From Cupriavidus pampae (GTDB lineage: Bacteria > Pseudomonadota > Gammaproteobacteria > Burkholderiales > Burkholderiaceae): a DNA stretch of 64,000 nucleotides. The notes under the pieces were generated by a model that searched no databases, had not been told where the DNA came from, and worked only from the letters and a program-made list of their open reading frames with translations. Below are positions 44,060 through 53,304 of the stretch, piece by piece; the first letter of the stretch is position 1, and each line of letters opens with the position of its first letter. Both the position numbers and the translations under genes were made by a program. The stretch is from positions 372,001-436,000 of the forward strand of contig NZ_CAJZAG010000002.1 in NCBI RefSeq assembly GCF_914271485.1, given 5' to 3'.

Positions 44060-44575
44060 CTAGGCGGGTCGCGCGGCGGCGCGGGTGCGTTTGCGGGCGT
44101 GCAGCCGTGCGGCGGCGGTTTCGGAGGATTCTTCGTCGAGGGCGGCCTCGGCGGCGCGTTGAGCGGCGTCGATCATGGCTTGCAGCCGTTCCTTGCAGGT
44201 GTCGCGCGATGTCTCTGCACGCAGCAACGCGCGCTGCGCGGTATCGACCTTCTGCTGGGCGGAGACGCGGTAACGCTCGGCTACTTCGATGGCTTGATCG
44301 GCGGCTTTCAGTTCGTCCTCGAGGTAGCGCAGGTAGGCGACGTGCATCAGGTAGGAAGCTGGCGCGAGGTCACGCGACGAAAGCAGACGCGCCAACTCGG
44401 CCCGACCTGCATTGAGCCGGGCCTGCGCCTGCGCGCGGGCCTCGCGTGCGGCGGCTACGGCGGCCTCGCGCTCGCGTAGTTCCGCGCGCCGCGCGCGCAG
44501 GGCCTCGTTGGCGCGATCGACCGCGCGCACCTTGACCACGAGCACGGTGCGCCAGGCGCGCATGGTCTGACTCAT
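44060..44575 (-). CDS. sctO: T3SS stalk protein SctO (HrpB7 type)
   Basis: A 171-residue, highly charged, almost entirely helical protein with a long coiled coil (ANEALRARRAELREREAAVAAAREARAQAQ) and a basic Ala/Arg-rich tail. It lies between the ATPase and sctT genes, the place of HrpB7/YscO/FliJ-like stalk proteins, which connect the ATPase hexamer to the export gate. Primary sequence is poorly conserved in this family, so the call rests on position, length and coiled-coil character. Confidence 0.8.
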   Translation of the reverse strand: MSQTMRAWRTVLVVKVRAVDRANEALRARRAELREREAAVAAAREARAQAQARLNAGRAELARLLSSRDLAPASYLMHVAYLRYLEDELKAADQAIEVAERYRVSAQQKVDTAQRALLRAETSRDTCKERLQAMIDAAQRAAEAALDEESSETAAARLHARKRTRAAARPA

Positions 44576-44578
44576 GGA

Positions 44579-45901
44579 TCATTCCTGCGCGTAGCTGATA
44601 ACGATGCCAGCGGTCTCGAACGCCTCGGCGTGTTCCTGTGTGCCCTGCCCCAGAAAGGCTTCGAGCTCTTCGTGCCGTGCGATCGCCTCGTCGGCGAGCG
44701 GATCGTTGCCGCTTTGGTATTCGCCGACCTGCAGCAGGGTTTCCACTTCCGCATAGCGTGCGAGCAGCTTGCGCATGCGGCCGGCACCGGCCATATGGTC
44801 CTGGCTGGCCACCAGTGGCATCACGCGGCTCAGGCTGTTGAGGATATCGATTGCGGGATAGCGATTGCGGGACGCGATATCGCGCGAGAGGATCAGGTGG
44901 CCGTCCAGAATGCCTCGCACTTCCTCGGTAACCGGATCGCTGCCGCTTTCGTCTTCGGCCAGCACCGTATAAAGCGCGGTGATCGAACCGACGTCGCTGG
45001 TGCCGGCGCGTTCGAGCAGGCGCGGTAGTTCGGCAAAGATCGATGGCGGGAAGCCGCGGCGCGTGGGCGGCTCGCCGGCGGCGAGGCCGATCTCGCGCTG
45101 GGCGCGGGCGAAGCGGGTGAGCGAGTCCATCATCAGCAGCACGCGCAGGCCCTGATCACGAAAGTACTCGGCTACGGCTGTGCCTACGTAGGCGGCCTTG
45201 GCGCGTTCGATCGACGAGCGGTCCGAGGTCGCGCACACCACGACCGTGCGGCGCATGCCGGCTTCGCCGAGGATGAGCTCGATAAACTCGCGCACTTCGC
45301 GCCCGCGCTCGCCGATCAGCACGATAACGCTGATGTCGCAGTCGGTGCCACGTGCCAGCATGCCGAGCAAGGTGCTTTTGCCGACGCCAGCCGGCGCGAA
45401 GATGCCCAGACGCTGGCCTTCGCCGAGGGTCATCAGGCCGTCGATGGCACGTACGCCGGTGGCGATGGCGGTGTCGATGAGCTTGCGGCGCATCGGGTCG
45501 GGGGCGTTGGCGAACACCGGGACATATTGCGTGGCCTCGATCGGCCCCAGGCCGTCGATGGGCTCGCCAAGGCCATCGATCACGCGGCCGAGCAGACCCT
45601 GGCCCACGCCGATGGCCAGTGCGCGGCCGCTGCCGACTACGCGAGTGGCGCGGGACAGGCCGACGGTGTTGCCAAACGGGGCCAGCAGCAGCATGCGGCG
45701 GCTGAAGCCGACGACTTCGGCGCGTTGCAGCAGCGCGCCGGACGGTGCTTGCAGCTCGCAGATCTCGCCGAGCGAGGCGTCGAGCCCGCCGACGTGCAGC
45801 AGCGTGCCGGTGACCTCGACGATCTTGCCGTAACGCGCACCGCCCTCGGATGTGGCCAGCGCACGATCGATCCGGTCGGCGAAATCGAGGATGGTGTTCA
45901 T
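44579..45901 (-). CDS. sctN: T3SS ATPase SctN (HrcN)
   Basis: A 440-residue F1-like ATPase. The Walker A motif is [17 protein letters not shown], the Walker B is [32 protein letters not shown], and [33 protein letters not shown] is typical of the FliI/SctN group. It unfolds substrates and separates chaperones at the cytoplasmic face of the export gate. Its ATG overlaps the sctL stop in an ATGA, showing translational coupling. Confidence 0.96.
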   Translation of the reverse strand: MNTILDFADRIDRALATSEGGARYGKIVEVTGTLLHVGGLDASLGEICELQAPSGALLQRAEVVGFSRRMLLLAPFGNTVGLSRATRVVGSGRALAIGVGQGLLGRVIDGLGEPIDGLGPIEATQYVPVFANAPDPMRRKLIDTAIATGVRAIDGLMTLGEGQRLGIFAPAGVGKSTLLGMLARGTDCDISVIVLIGERGREVREFIELILGEAGMRRTVVVCATSDRSSIERAKAAYVGTAVAEYFRDQGLRVLLMMDSLTRFARAQREIGLAAGEPPTRRGFPPSIFAELPRLLERAGTSDVGSITALYTVLAEDESGSDPVTEEVRGILDGHLILSRDIASRNRYPAIDILNSLSRVMPLVASQDHMAGAGRMRKLLARYAEVETLLQVGEYQSGNDPLADEAIARHEELEAFLGQGTQEHAEAFETAGIVISYAQE

Positions 45902-46671
45902 GCGGTCATCTCGTGAGGGTTCTCGTCGATATTCGCGCTGGCGTATTGGCCCTCATCGGCCGATTCGAACGAAGTGGGCGCGGGCGAGGCCATCAGTTCG
46001 CGCTCCAGCAGTCGCTGCAGCGAGGCCATCTCCTCGTCGAGGCTGGTCACGAACACGCCGTTGTCCCATTCGCAGCGGCAACTGCCGGCCGGCGCGGCCG
46101 CGTCCGGCACCACGTCGAACGCGGCATTGCGGCCGACGGTGTCGCGCAGCAGGCCAAGCGCCTCGCGGGCGCGGGCCACATCGTCGGGGTGCACCGTGAG
46201 CGTGACGAACGACGCCTCGTCGATCAAACGCTGCAATCGCAGCGTGACGCGCGCGAACAGCGCGTCGCGATCGCTCTCGCAGACCACCCGCTCTACTGCT
46301 GCCATGACCAGATGCGCGAGCCGTGCCTGCGCGCTGGCCATCGTGGCATAGGCGTCGTATGTCTCGTGCAGCATCACGGCGTTGGCCTCGTCGTGCGCGC
46401 GGCGCAGGCCCTCTTCGTAGCCCTGTGCCGCGGCGGCTTCCCAGCGTGCCTGCGCGGCGGCGTCGGTGGCCTCGGCATGCGCGATCGCCGCCTGACGGAT
46501 CGCGGCAGCCTGCGCATGGGCGTCACCGACGATCTGGCGGGCCTCCGTTTCGGCGCGCGCCAACGCGTCGTCTATCGACAGCACGGCGGCGTACTCGTCC
46601 GCACGCAGGACATCGCCCTGCACGCCGACGCGCTCCCGATAGCGTTGCTTGCGGTCGAGCCAGACGATCAT
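45898..46671 (-). CDS. sctL: T3SS ATPase stator SctL (HrpB5 type)
   Basis: A 257-residue HrpE/YscL/FliH-like protein. I start it at [10 protein letters not shown] (46671), where the ATG overlaps the sctK stop in an ATGA; a Met six codons earlier is in frame. A long Ala-rich helix ([37 protein letters not shown]) leads to a C-terminal domain with [17 protein letters not shown] and [23 protein letters not shown]. It binds and regulates the SctN ATPase and links it to SctK and SctQ. Confidence 0.88.
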   Translation of the reverse strand: MIVWLDRKQRYRERVGVQGDVLRADEYAAVLSIDDALARAETEARQIVGDAHAQAAAIRQAAIAHAEATDAAAQARWEAAAAQGYEEGLRRAHDEANAVMLHETYDAYATMASAQARLAHLVMAAVERVVCESDRDALFARVTLRLQRLIDEASFVTLTVHPDDVARAREALGLLRDTVGRNAAFDVVPDAAAPAGSCRCEWDNGVFVTSLDEEMASLQRLLERELMASPAPTSFESADEGQYASANIDENPHEMTA

Positions 46672-47252
46672 GTCCACTCCGGCATCCATTGCGACAGGCG
46701 GAAGAAAAAACGCGTGTTCTCGGCTTGCGTATGGTCCAGGGCAAGGCGCTCCGGGTGTCTTTCGTTGCCCGGATAGCCGGCAAGCGTGGCCAGCGCAGCA
46801 GCCGCCGGTTCGCCGGCGAGCAGCCGGGCGAGGCCGTCGCGCGCCAGCGCGTCGGCCTCAAGCGCCGGCGGGAGCGCCAGCACAGTTTCACCGTCCTCGG
46901 CGGCCGCGCCGCGCAGCAGTGTCAGCACACTGCTGCCGCCCACAGCGACGCCCATCGCCGACAGGCCGGCGCGATCGATGCAGCGCCGCACCGCGGAGCG
47001 GCGCGCGAACAACGCGCGCAATGCCAGTAGTTGCCGCCGCCGCGCGGGCGACGCCACGCAGACTCGTGCGGGCGGACGCAGGAACGCGTCAGCGGGCACC
47101 ACGCTGGCGAGCGTGGCGGCGCGACGCCAGCGCGCTGCGCCGCCCAAGCTAAACCCCTCGCACAACCGGGCCTCGTACTCATGCAACGCGGCCAACGTCA
47201 GTGTCAAGGCGTCCGGCTGCCCAGCATCGGCGCGCGGCACGACCTCCGTCAC
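46668..47252 (-). CDS. sctK: T3SS sorting-platform protein SctK (HrpB4 type)
   Basis: A 194-residue Ala/Arg-rich protein between sctJ and sctL, the site of hrpB4. Features include a helical middle ([23 protein letters not shown]) and the ending [13 protein letters not shown]. The HrpB4 family is poorly conserved, so the assignment relies mainly on gene order and size. Its start overlaps the sctJ stop by four bases and its stop overlaps the sctL start by four, placing it firmly in the operon. It likely bridges the sorting platform to the inner ring. Confidence 0.8.
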   Translation of the reverse strand: MTEVVPRADAGQPDALTLTLAALHEYEARLCEGFSLGGAARWRRAATLASVVPADAFLRPPARVCVASPARRRQLLALRALFARRSAVRRCIDRAGLSAMGVAVGGSSVLTLLRGAAAEDGETVLALPPALEADALARDGLARLLAGEPAAAALATLAGYPGNERHPERLALDHTQAENTRFFFRLSQWMPEWT

Positions 47253-48010
47253 GTTGCCGCTCCGGTAGCCGGCCGTGCCCGCGCGCCGCGTCGGCGCTGT
47301 GCCATCGCCTCGGTAATCCGATCACGCAGCAGGAAACCCGCCACGCCCAGCGCAACCAGCAGTGCCACACCCACCGCGCTCCAGATCGGCCACGTTGATG
47401 TCTTGCGCTGCACGCTGCGCTGCACCTCCGCCGGAATAAACGTGACGCTCACGTTCTCGTACGTGAGCCCCTCCACGCTATGCATCACAAGGTTCTTGAT
47501 GCTCGGCAGCAGCGATGCCACATCGGTATTCGGGCGGTATTTGATAAACACCGCCGCCGACGACGGCTTGACCACGTTGGAGAGCGGATCGTTGTTGGGC
47601 AACACGATCTGCACACTGGCAAACGACACCCCATCCACGCGCGACAGCACCGCCGACAACTGCTGCGACACACCATAGATAAAGCGCACGCGCTCCTCGG
47701 TGGGCGTGGAGATCAGCCCCTCCTTCTTGAACATGTCGCCAAGATTCGCGTACTTCTCGCGCGGCAGGCCATGCGCGCGCAGCGCCTTCATCGCATCGGG
47801 GAAGTCGTCGCTGGCCACCGTCAGCGTCCAGGTCTTGCCGCTGTCGGGCGTCTCCTTGTCCGGACGCAGCCCCGCGTCGAACAGCACGCTCATCATCTCG
47901 TCGACGTCATTCTCGGTCAGCTGCGAGTAGAGCTGCTTGTTGCAGCCCGTCAGCAACAACACGAGCAAAAGACCAACCAGCCAGCGTGGGCGCAAGAGAG
48001 AGGGAGCCAT
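47249..48010 (-). CDS. sctJ: T3SS inner-membrane ring lipoprotein SctJ (HrcJ)
   Basis: A 253-residue lipoprotein. The signal sequence ends in a lipobox LLTGC (Cys22). The periplasmic ring-building motifs follow ([68 protein letters not shown]). One transmembrane helix is at about 213-232 ([17 protein letters not shown]), with a short basic cytoplasmic tail. It forms the inner membrane ring with SctD. Confidence 0.95.
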   Translation of the reverse strand: MAPSLLRPRWLVGLLLVLLLTGCNKQLYSQLTENDVDEMMSVLFDAGLRPDKETPDSGKTWTLTVASDDFPDAMKALRAHGLPREKYANLGDMFKKEGLISTPTEERVRFIYGVSQQLSAVLSRVDGVSFASVQIVLPNNDPLSNVVKPSSAAVFIKYRPNTDVASLLPSIKNLVMHSVEGLTYENVSVTFIPAEVQRSVQRKTSTWPIWSAVGVALLVALGVAGFLLRDRITEAMAQRRRGARARPATGAAT

Positions 48011-48015
48011 AACCG

Positions 48016-48510
48016 CTACTGGTTCTTCATCAGGTTCTGCACCGCGCTCTTGCCGCCCTGCGCAAAGCCCACGCCCAGCTCGATGCGGGCCATCGAATCC
48101 GCCAGCTGGTACTGCAGCTGCACCATCTGCGCGGTGAACTCGCGCTGATCGAGCGATGGCGCGGCTTCCTGAAACGCCTGCACACGATGCTGCAACTGGC
48201 TGAACATATCGTCCTGCGCGCCCACCAGTTCGGTAATCGCGGACGGCCGTTGCGTCGGGCTGGCCTCCAGACTACGCGTCTGCATATCGGACGCGGCACG
48301 GTCCAGTAGCTGGCGGAAGCGCGTCTCGGACTCCGCCGACGCCGGTGGCACCGCCGTTTTCGAGACGCTCGTCGGATCGCTGGGGCCACCAACGCCCGAC
48401 GGCGGGAACGGGCCGGAGGCGCTCGCCGCCATGGCCGGGCTCACGCGGGACGGACCATCGATGGCACTGATGGCCTGAATGGCCCCAATAGAAGGATCGA
48501 TCATGGACAT
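48016..48510 (-). CDS. sctI: T3SS inner-rod protein SctI (HrpB2 type)
   Basis: A 164-residue protein: the first 55 residues are Ser/Pro-rich and flexible, and the C-terminal half is helical, ending [32 protein letters not shown], the HrpB2/YscI-like rod motif. It lies between hrpB1 and sctJ as in all Hrp2 clusters, five bases from sctJ. It builds the short rod connecting the export gate to the needle or pilus and is itself an early substrate. Confidence 0.87.
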   Translation of the reverse strand: MSMIDPSIGAIQAISAIDGPSRVSPAMAASASGPFPPSGVGGPSDPTSVSKTAVPPASAESETRFRQLLDRAASDMQTRSLEASPTQRPSAITELVGAQDDMFSQLQHRVQAFQEAAPSLDQREFTAQMVQLQYQLADSMARIELGVGFAQGGKSAVQNLMKNQ

Positions 48511-48522
48511 GTGGGGCTCTCC

Positions 48523-49017
48523 TCAGACGCGCAGGAAGTGGGTGGTGGAATACGGCGAGAGTTCCGACGAACGACCGGTGGAACGATCGGCAGCGCGCTC
48601 CTTGGTAATGAGGGCGGCGCCGGCATCCTCCTCCTTGCGGCCCATCAGAAGATTCACCAGCCGCACGGATTCGGGATCCTCCTCGCGCGACAGCACCTGA
48701 TTGGCAAACATCTGCCAGCCCGGATCACGCAGCGAGAACAGGCACGTGGCCAGCAGCGCGGCCACATAGGCGTTGAACGGCGCCTGCAGCGTCTGCGACT
48801 CGAGATCGCGCAGCGTGCGCGCGGCATCGTCGTAGCGCTTGCGGCCCATCATCAGCCAGACGTCGTAGATATGGAGCTCCCGGAAGCGCGGCCTCATCAC
48901 GTGCAAGGCCGCCAGCAGGCGTTCCGCCTCGTGGCTGTATTGCTTGTTCACGCTCGTGACAAGCAGTTCGATCAGGGCGGATACGAGGGAATCCGGGCAT
49001 TCGGTCATGTCGAGCAT
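48523..49017 (-). CDS. hrpB1: HrpB1-family T3SS protein
   Basis: A 164-residue, TPR-like helical protein that heads the leftward operon. I start at MLDMTECPDSLVSAL (49017), with GGAG upstream; the frame runs on upstream across the hrpII box but without homology. The FRELHIYDVWLMMGRKRYDDAARTL and LATCLFSLRDPGWQMFANQVL stretches match the HrpB1/HrpK family, which in Xanthomonas binds peptidoglycan and supports assembly. The 12-base gap to sctI indicates one transcript. Confidence 0.88.
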   Translation of the reverse strand: MLDMTECPDSLVSALIELLVTSVNKQYSHEAERLLAALHVMRPRFRELHIYDVWLMMGRKRYDDAARTLRDLESQTLQAPFNAYVAALLATCLFSLRDPGWQMFANQVLSREEDPESVRLVNLLMGRKEEDAGAALITKERAADRSTGRSSELSPYSTTHFLRV

Positions 49018-49088
49018 GAAGGTCTCCAGCGGGACGGAATCTGGGACTGGAGTGTGGTGCCCCCCAGCGCAGGCACCCGGTCCGCATG

Positions 49089-49112
49089 CGAAGACAGCAC
49101 GCCCGGGGCGAA
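49089..49112 (-). promoter_or_regulatory. hrpII-type box of the hrpB1-sctT operon
   Basis: Exact TTCG-N16-TTCG on the minus strand (plus-strand CGAA at 49089-49092 and 49109-49112), 72 bases upstream of the hrpB1 start. The -10 region is less clear than at the other boxes. It shares the intergenic region with the plus-strand box at 49183. Confidence 0.8.
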
Positions 49113-49182
49113 AGGTCGCGAAAGCAGGGCGCGGAGGCAGGCCGCGGGCCGGGCCGGCCGCCGACGCCCTTCCCGACCGCAC

Positions 49183-49206
49183 TTCGCCCCTCGCCGCCCG
49201 GCTTCG
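49183..49206 (+). promoter_or_regulatory. hrpII-type box of the sctU operon
   Basis: TTCG at 49183-49186 and 49203-49206, 16 bases between. CACCAT (49239-49244) lies 32 bases downstream and fits the YANNRT -10. It is about 80 bases upstream of the sctU start. Confidence 0.85.
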
Positions 49207-49285
49207 GGTACGTCAGCGCGCGCCGGACGCCACGCAAGCACCATCGCCAGCGTTGCCAGCCTGAGCGATGCGAATCGCGCGCGTC

Positions 49286-50359
49286 ATGTCCGACGAAAAG
49301 ACCGAAGCCCCCACACACAAGAAGCTCGATGACGCCAAACGCGAGGGCAAGTCGCCCAAGAGCACCGACCTTGCCGCCGGCGCGCTGCTGATCGGCGCCG
49401 GCGCCACCATGTCGTTCGCGGCACCGTTCATGGGTGAACATCTGCGCAACCTCATGCATATCGCGCTCGATGTCGGCCGCAACGCCTCACCCCGCTTCGA
49501 CGTGGGCGCATTCATGCTCGCGGTCAGCATCGAGGCCGGATGGGTTCTGATGCCGCTACTCGGCGCGGCGCTGCTCCTGCCAGCGGCCGCGCTGGTCGCC
49601 CAGACCGGCTTCAACGTCTCGTTCAAGTCGGTCGAGCTGAAGCTCGATGCGATCAACCCGGCGGCTGGCATCAAGAAACTGTTCTCGCTGCGTTCCCTGC
49701 TGGACCTCCTCAAGATGGTGCTCAAGGCCGCGGTGCTGGTCGCCGTGCTGGCCAAGCTCACGATGTTGCTGCTGCCGACCACGGCTGCCCTCGCCTACCA
49801 GTCGATTGCCGATGTGGTCGCGGTGGTGTGGATTCTGCTGTGGCGCTTTATCGCCGCATCTGGCGTGCTGTTTCTGCTGATCGGCGCGGCCGACTACGGC
49901 CTGCAGTACTGGCTATTCATTCGCGAACACCGGATGTCGAAGGACGAAGTCAAGCGCGAGCACAAGGAGTCCGAAGGCAACCCCGAGATCAAATCGAAGC
50001 GCAAGTCCATCGCGCGCGAGAACGCCATGAGTGGCCCCACGGCCAAGGTCGAGGAAGCCCAGGCCGTGGTGGTCAATCCCACGCACTACGCGGTGGCCAT
50101 CCGCTACGTGCCCGAAGAACACGGGCTGCCACGCGTGATCGCCAAGGGCGTCGATGCCGAGGCGCTGGCCATCCGCGAACGCGCGGAGGCCCATGGCGTA
50201 CCGATCATCCCGGCGCCGCCGCTCGCGCGCGCGCTGTACACCGTTCCGCTCGAGCAGGCTGTGCCCGAGTCGCTGTTCGAAGCCGTAGCCGAAGTGCTCG
50301 CATGGGTCGCCCAGTTGACGCCGGCGGCCGACACCCACGACCAACCCGAGGCCAACTGA
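49286..50359 (+). CDS. sctU: T3SS export-switch protein SctU (HrcU)
   Basis: A 357-residue protein starting MSDEKTEAPTHKKLDDA (49286), the usual FlhB/SctU opening; an ATG six codons earlier is less likely. It has four transmembrane segments to about 215, then a cytoplasmic domain with the self-cleaving NPTHYAVAIRY motif near 262. Cleavage between Asn and Pro sets substrate specificity. It heads the rightward operon, with its stop two bases before the sctV ATG. The C-terminal tail is acidic and Pro-rich. Confidence 0.96.
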   Translation: MSDEKTEAPTHKKLDDAKREGKSPKSTDLAAGALLIGAGATMSFAAPFMGEHLRNLMHIALDVGRNASPRFDVGAFMLAVSIEAGWVLMPLLGAALLLPAAALVAQTGFNVSFKSVELKLDAINPAAGIKKLFSLRSLLDLLKMVLKAAVLVAVLAKLTMLLLPTTAALAYQSIADVVAVVWILLWRFIAASGVLFLLIGAADYGLQYWLFIREHRMSKDEVKREHKESEGNPEIKSKRKSIARENAMSGPTAKVEEAQAVVVNPTHYAVAIRYVPEEHGLPRVIAKGVDAEALAIRERAEAHGVPIIPAPPLARALYTVPLEQAVPESLFEAVAEVLAWVAQLTPAADTHDQPEAN

Positions 50360-50360
50360 C

Positions 50361-52340
50361 ATGTCCACCCCACGCGCGTCACAAGGAGCGGCCACGAATA
50401 CCGTGCTACGCGACTTTTCCGGCGAAATCAGTATCGCCGCCCTGATCGTCGCGATCGTGGCACTGATGATCCTGCCGCTGCCGACCATCTTGATCGACAC
50501 CCTGCTATCGATCAACATCATGCTCAGCGTGATCCTGCTGACCGCGACGATGTACGTGCCCAGTGCCACGTCGCTCTCGGCCTTCCCTTCGCTGCTGCTG
50601 TTCACTACGCTATTCCGGCTATCGCTGAACATCGCCTCCACCAAGTCGATTCTGCTCAAGGCCGATGCCGGACACATCATCGAAAGCTTCGGCCAGCTGG
50701 TGGTGGGCGGCAACCTCGTGGTGGGCCTGGTGGTGTTCCTGATCATCACGACCGTCCAGTTCATCGTGATTGCCAAGGGCTCCGAGCGCGTCGCCGAAGT
50801 GGGTGCGCGGTTCACGCTGGACGCCATGCCCGGCAAGCAGATGAGCATCGACGCGGATGTGCGTGCGGGCAATATGACCGCCGAGGAAGCACGCGATCGC
50901 CGCGAGATGCTGGCCATCGAGAGCCAGCTGCACGGCGGCATGGACGGTGCGATGAAGTTTGTGAAAGGCGACGCGATTGCCGGGCTTGTTATCACGATGG
51001 TCAATATCGTGGCTGGCATCGTGATCGGCACCAGTTACCACGGCATGACCGCCTCGGAGGCTGCCTCGCGCTTCTCGGTGCTGTCGATCGGTGACGCGAT
51101 GGTGTCGCAGATCCCGTCGCTGCTGATCTCGGTGGCCGCCGGCATCATGATCACGCGCGTGTCGAAGGAGCACGAGAAGCCGCGCTCGCTCGGCATGGAA
51201 ATTCTTGCGCAGCTGTCCACGAGCTCGCGCGCGCTCTCCACCGCGTCGGTGCTGCTGGCCGGTTTCGCACTGGTGCCAGGCTTTCCGTCCACGATCTTTC
51301 TGCTGCTGGCCGGCGGTCTCTACGGTGGCGGTCATGCCGTACGCCGTGCCGCGCGCCGCCGCAACAATGACTCCGACGAAGCGCTGACCTCACTGCAGCG
51401 CGAAGGCGCCAAGCAGGACACCGGCAGCATCCTGCGCAATGCCCCCGCTTTTGCCGCGCCGCTGGCGGTCAAGCTGTCGCGCGAGCTGGCCGAGAAGCTC
51501 GACCTCGAGAAGCTCGATCAGGCTTTCGAGACCGGACGGCGCACCGTGGCGGAGGAGCTTGGCCTGCCATTCCCCGGCATTGTGTTCTGGGGCGACGAGC
51601 ATCTGCAGGGCCTGTGCTACGACGTGCTCGTGCATGACGTGCCGGTGGCGTCGGGCGATCTGGGCGCGGCCGGCAGCCAGACACCCGAAGCCGAGCGCGA
51701 AGCGCGCATCGCCGAGCATGCGGTGGAGACGCTGCGGCGCGAGGCACGGCTGTTTATCGGCGTGCAGGAGGCGCAGTGGATTCTGGAACGCATCACCGCG
51801 ACGTACCCAGGGCTGGTCTCGGAAGCGCAGAAGGCGCTGCCGGTGCAGAAGATTGCCGATGTGCTGCGCCGCCTGCTCGAAGAGCAGATTCCTATCCGCG
51901 ATATCCGTTCGATTCTGGAAAGTCTGGTGGCGTGGGGACCGAAGGAGAAGGACCTGGTCATGCTGACCGAGTATGTGCGCAGCGACCTCGGTCGCATGAT
52001 CGCGCACCGTGCCACGCGGGGCTCGCGCCAGCTGCCGGCCATCGTATTGGATCAGGAGCTCGAGCAGACCATTCGCCAGTCGATCAAGCCAACGCCAGCC
52101 GGCAACTTCCTGACGCTGGAGCCGCGCGTGATCGAGATGATCCTGCAGCGGCTGGAGAAACTCGCCAACGGTCCCAATGGCGAGGGTCCGCCCGATCGCC
52201 TCGCGGTGGTGACCGCGGCCGATATCCGTCGCTACTTCCGCCGCTTGATCGAACGCCGCTTCGAGCGGCTCGATGTGTATTCGTTTCAGGAACTCAATGG
52301 CGAGATCGACCTGCAACTGGTCGGCAGCCTGTCGCTTTGA
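50361..52340 (+). CDS. sctV: T3SS major export-gate protein SctV (HrcV)
   Basis: A 659-residue protein with about eight N-terminal membrane helices (IAALIVAIVALMILPLPTILIDTLLSINIMLSV), the FHIPEP-type region (FPSLLLFTTLFRLSLNIASTKSIL, RFTLDAMPGKQMSIDADVRAG) and a large cytoplasmic domain from about 345, with the PVQKIADVLRRLLEEQIPIRDIRSILE conserved stretch. It forms the nonameric gate ring that receives substrates from the sorting platform. It is of normal family length. Confidence 0.97.
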   Translation: MSTPRASQGAATNTVLRDFSGEISIAALIVAIVALMILPLPTILIDTLLSINIMLSVILLTATMYVPSATSLSAFPSLLLFTTLFRLSLNIASTKSILLKADAGHIIESFGQLVVGGNLVVGLVVFLIITTVQFIVIAKGSERVAEVGARFTLDAMPGKQMSIDADVRAGNMTAEEARDRREMLAIESQLHGGMDGAMKFVKGDAIAGLVITMVNIVAGIVIGTSYHGMTASEAASRFSVLSIGDAMVSQIPSLLISVAAGIMITRVSKEHEKPRSLGMEILAQLSTSSRALSTASVLLAGFALVPGFPSTIFLLLAGGLYGGGHAVRRAARRRNNDSDEALTSLQREGAKQDTGSILRNAPAFAAPLAVKLSRELAEKLDLEKLDQAFETGRRTVAEELGLPFPGIVFWGDEHLQGLCYDVLVHDVPVASGDLGAAGSQTPEAEREARIAEHAVETLRREARLFIGVQEAQWILERITATYPGLVSEAQKALPVQKIADVLRRLLEEQIPIRDIRSILESLVAWGPKEKDLVMLTEYVRSDLGRMIAHRATRGSRQLPAIVLDQELEQTIRQSIKPTPAGNFLTLEPRVIEMILQRLEKLANGPNGEGPPDRLAVVTAADIRRYFRRLIERRFERLDVYSFQELNGEIDLQLVGSLSL

Positions 52341-52366
52341 TCGTTCCGCCGGCTCTTCCATACACC

Positions 52367-53263
52367 ATGACCCGAAACCATCTGCCCATGCCGCCGGTGC
52401 GCATCGTGCCGGCGCCTACCGCGAACGAGCGTGCCTCGGCCGAGCACGATGCGCAGTCGCGCGAGGCCGGCAACCGCTTTCGGCGATTGCTTGACGCGCA
52501 GCAACGGCGCGCGGCCGCGCCGGCTTTGACTGCGTCGCTGGCGGCGGCGCTGCATGGCCATGCGTCGGCGGAGCATGCCGAGCAGGCGGCGGAGCTGCCA
52601 ATGGCCGAGCACGAGGCGGCGCGACAGCATGACCCGCTGCCGGAGACCCCAAATAACGTGCGTGACGCCGAGCGCCAGCCGCACGAGGCGTACGACGACG
52701 AGCGTCGTGCCGGCATGAGCGCCGACACCAACAACAGCACAGTGGCGGACTCACGCACGTCAGACCGCCGCGATACGCAGCCTGGTCCGGGCTCGGCACT
52801 CGACTTCCCGCGCGCGCAGCCACAGCCCTCCCCTGCGCGGGCGCACCTGACGCACGCACAGCAACTCCCCCAGCTCCCCGCCGCGCGCGAGCGTGACGCC
52901 GGTCAAGACAGCGGCCCCCGCATGGGCGACACCAGCCGGCAGGACGGCGACGCGCACGACGGCGGCGGCCGCACGTTTCAGCCCGCCTTTGTCACGCAGC
53001 TCGAGCGCGACGTGGTCGAGTTCTGCGGTGCCAGCGGCCTGTCGCTCGAAGGCGCCGCCCGCACCGTCACCCTCACGCCGGATCCGCGCATTCTGCCCGA
53101 TACGCAGCTCACGATAACGATTTCGCCCGATGCCCTGTCGCTTCGGTTCCACTGCGAATCCGCACGATCGCGTGAATTACTCTGCTTGCACGGCGATACG
53201 TTGAAGGCCCGGCTAGTGCTCCGCACCGGACGCACAGTCGACCTCGAAGTGGTCGCCGGTTGA
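52367..53263 (+). CDS. sctP: T3SS needle/pilus-length and substrate-switch protein SctP (HpaP type)
   Basis: A 298-residue protein starting at MTRNHLPMPPVRIVP (52367). Residues 10-190 are disordered, rich in Ala, Gln, Asp and Arg. The C-terminal 85 residues form the conserved HpaP/HpaC-type domain (FVTQLERDVVEFCGAS, TVTLTPDPRILPDTQLTITISPDALSLRFHC, LKARLVLRTGRTVDLEV). It sits between sctV and sctQ, the fixed place of hpaP/hpaC. It likely interacts with SctU to switch from early to late substrates. Confidence 0.85.
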   Translation: MTRNHLPMPPVRIVPAPTANERASAEHDAQSREAGNRFRRLLDAQQRRAAAPALTASLAAALHGHASAEHAEQAAELPMAEHEAARQHDPLPETPNNVRDAERQPHEAYDDERRAGMSADTNNSTVADSRTSDRRDTQPGPGSALDFPRAQPQPSPARAHLTHAQQLPQLPAARERDAGQDSGPRMGDTSRQDGDAHDGGGRTFQPAFVTQLERDVVEFCGASGLSLEGAARTVTLTPDPRILPDTQLTITISPDALSLRFHCESARSRELLCLHGDTLKARLVLRTGRTVDLEVVAG

Positions 53264-53304
53264 TCTACCGAACCCCAGGCATTCGACATAGGCACCGCAG
53301 CAAC

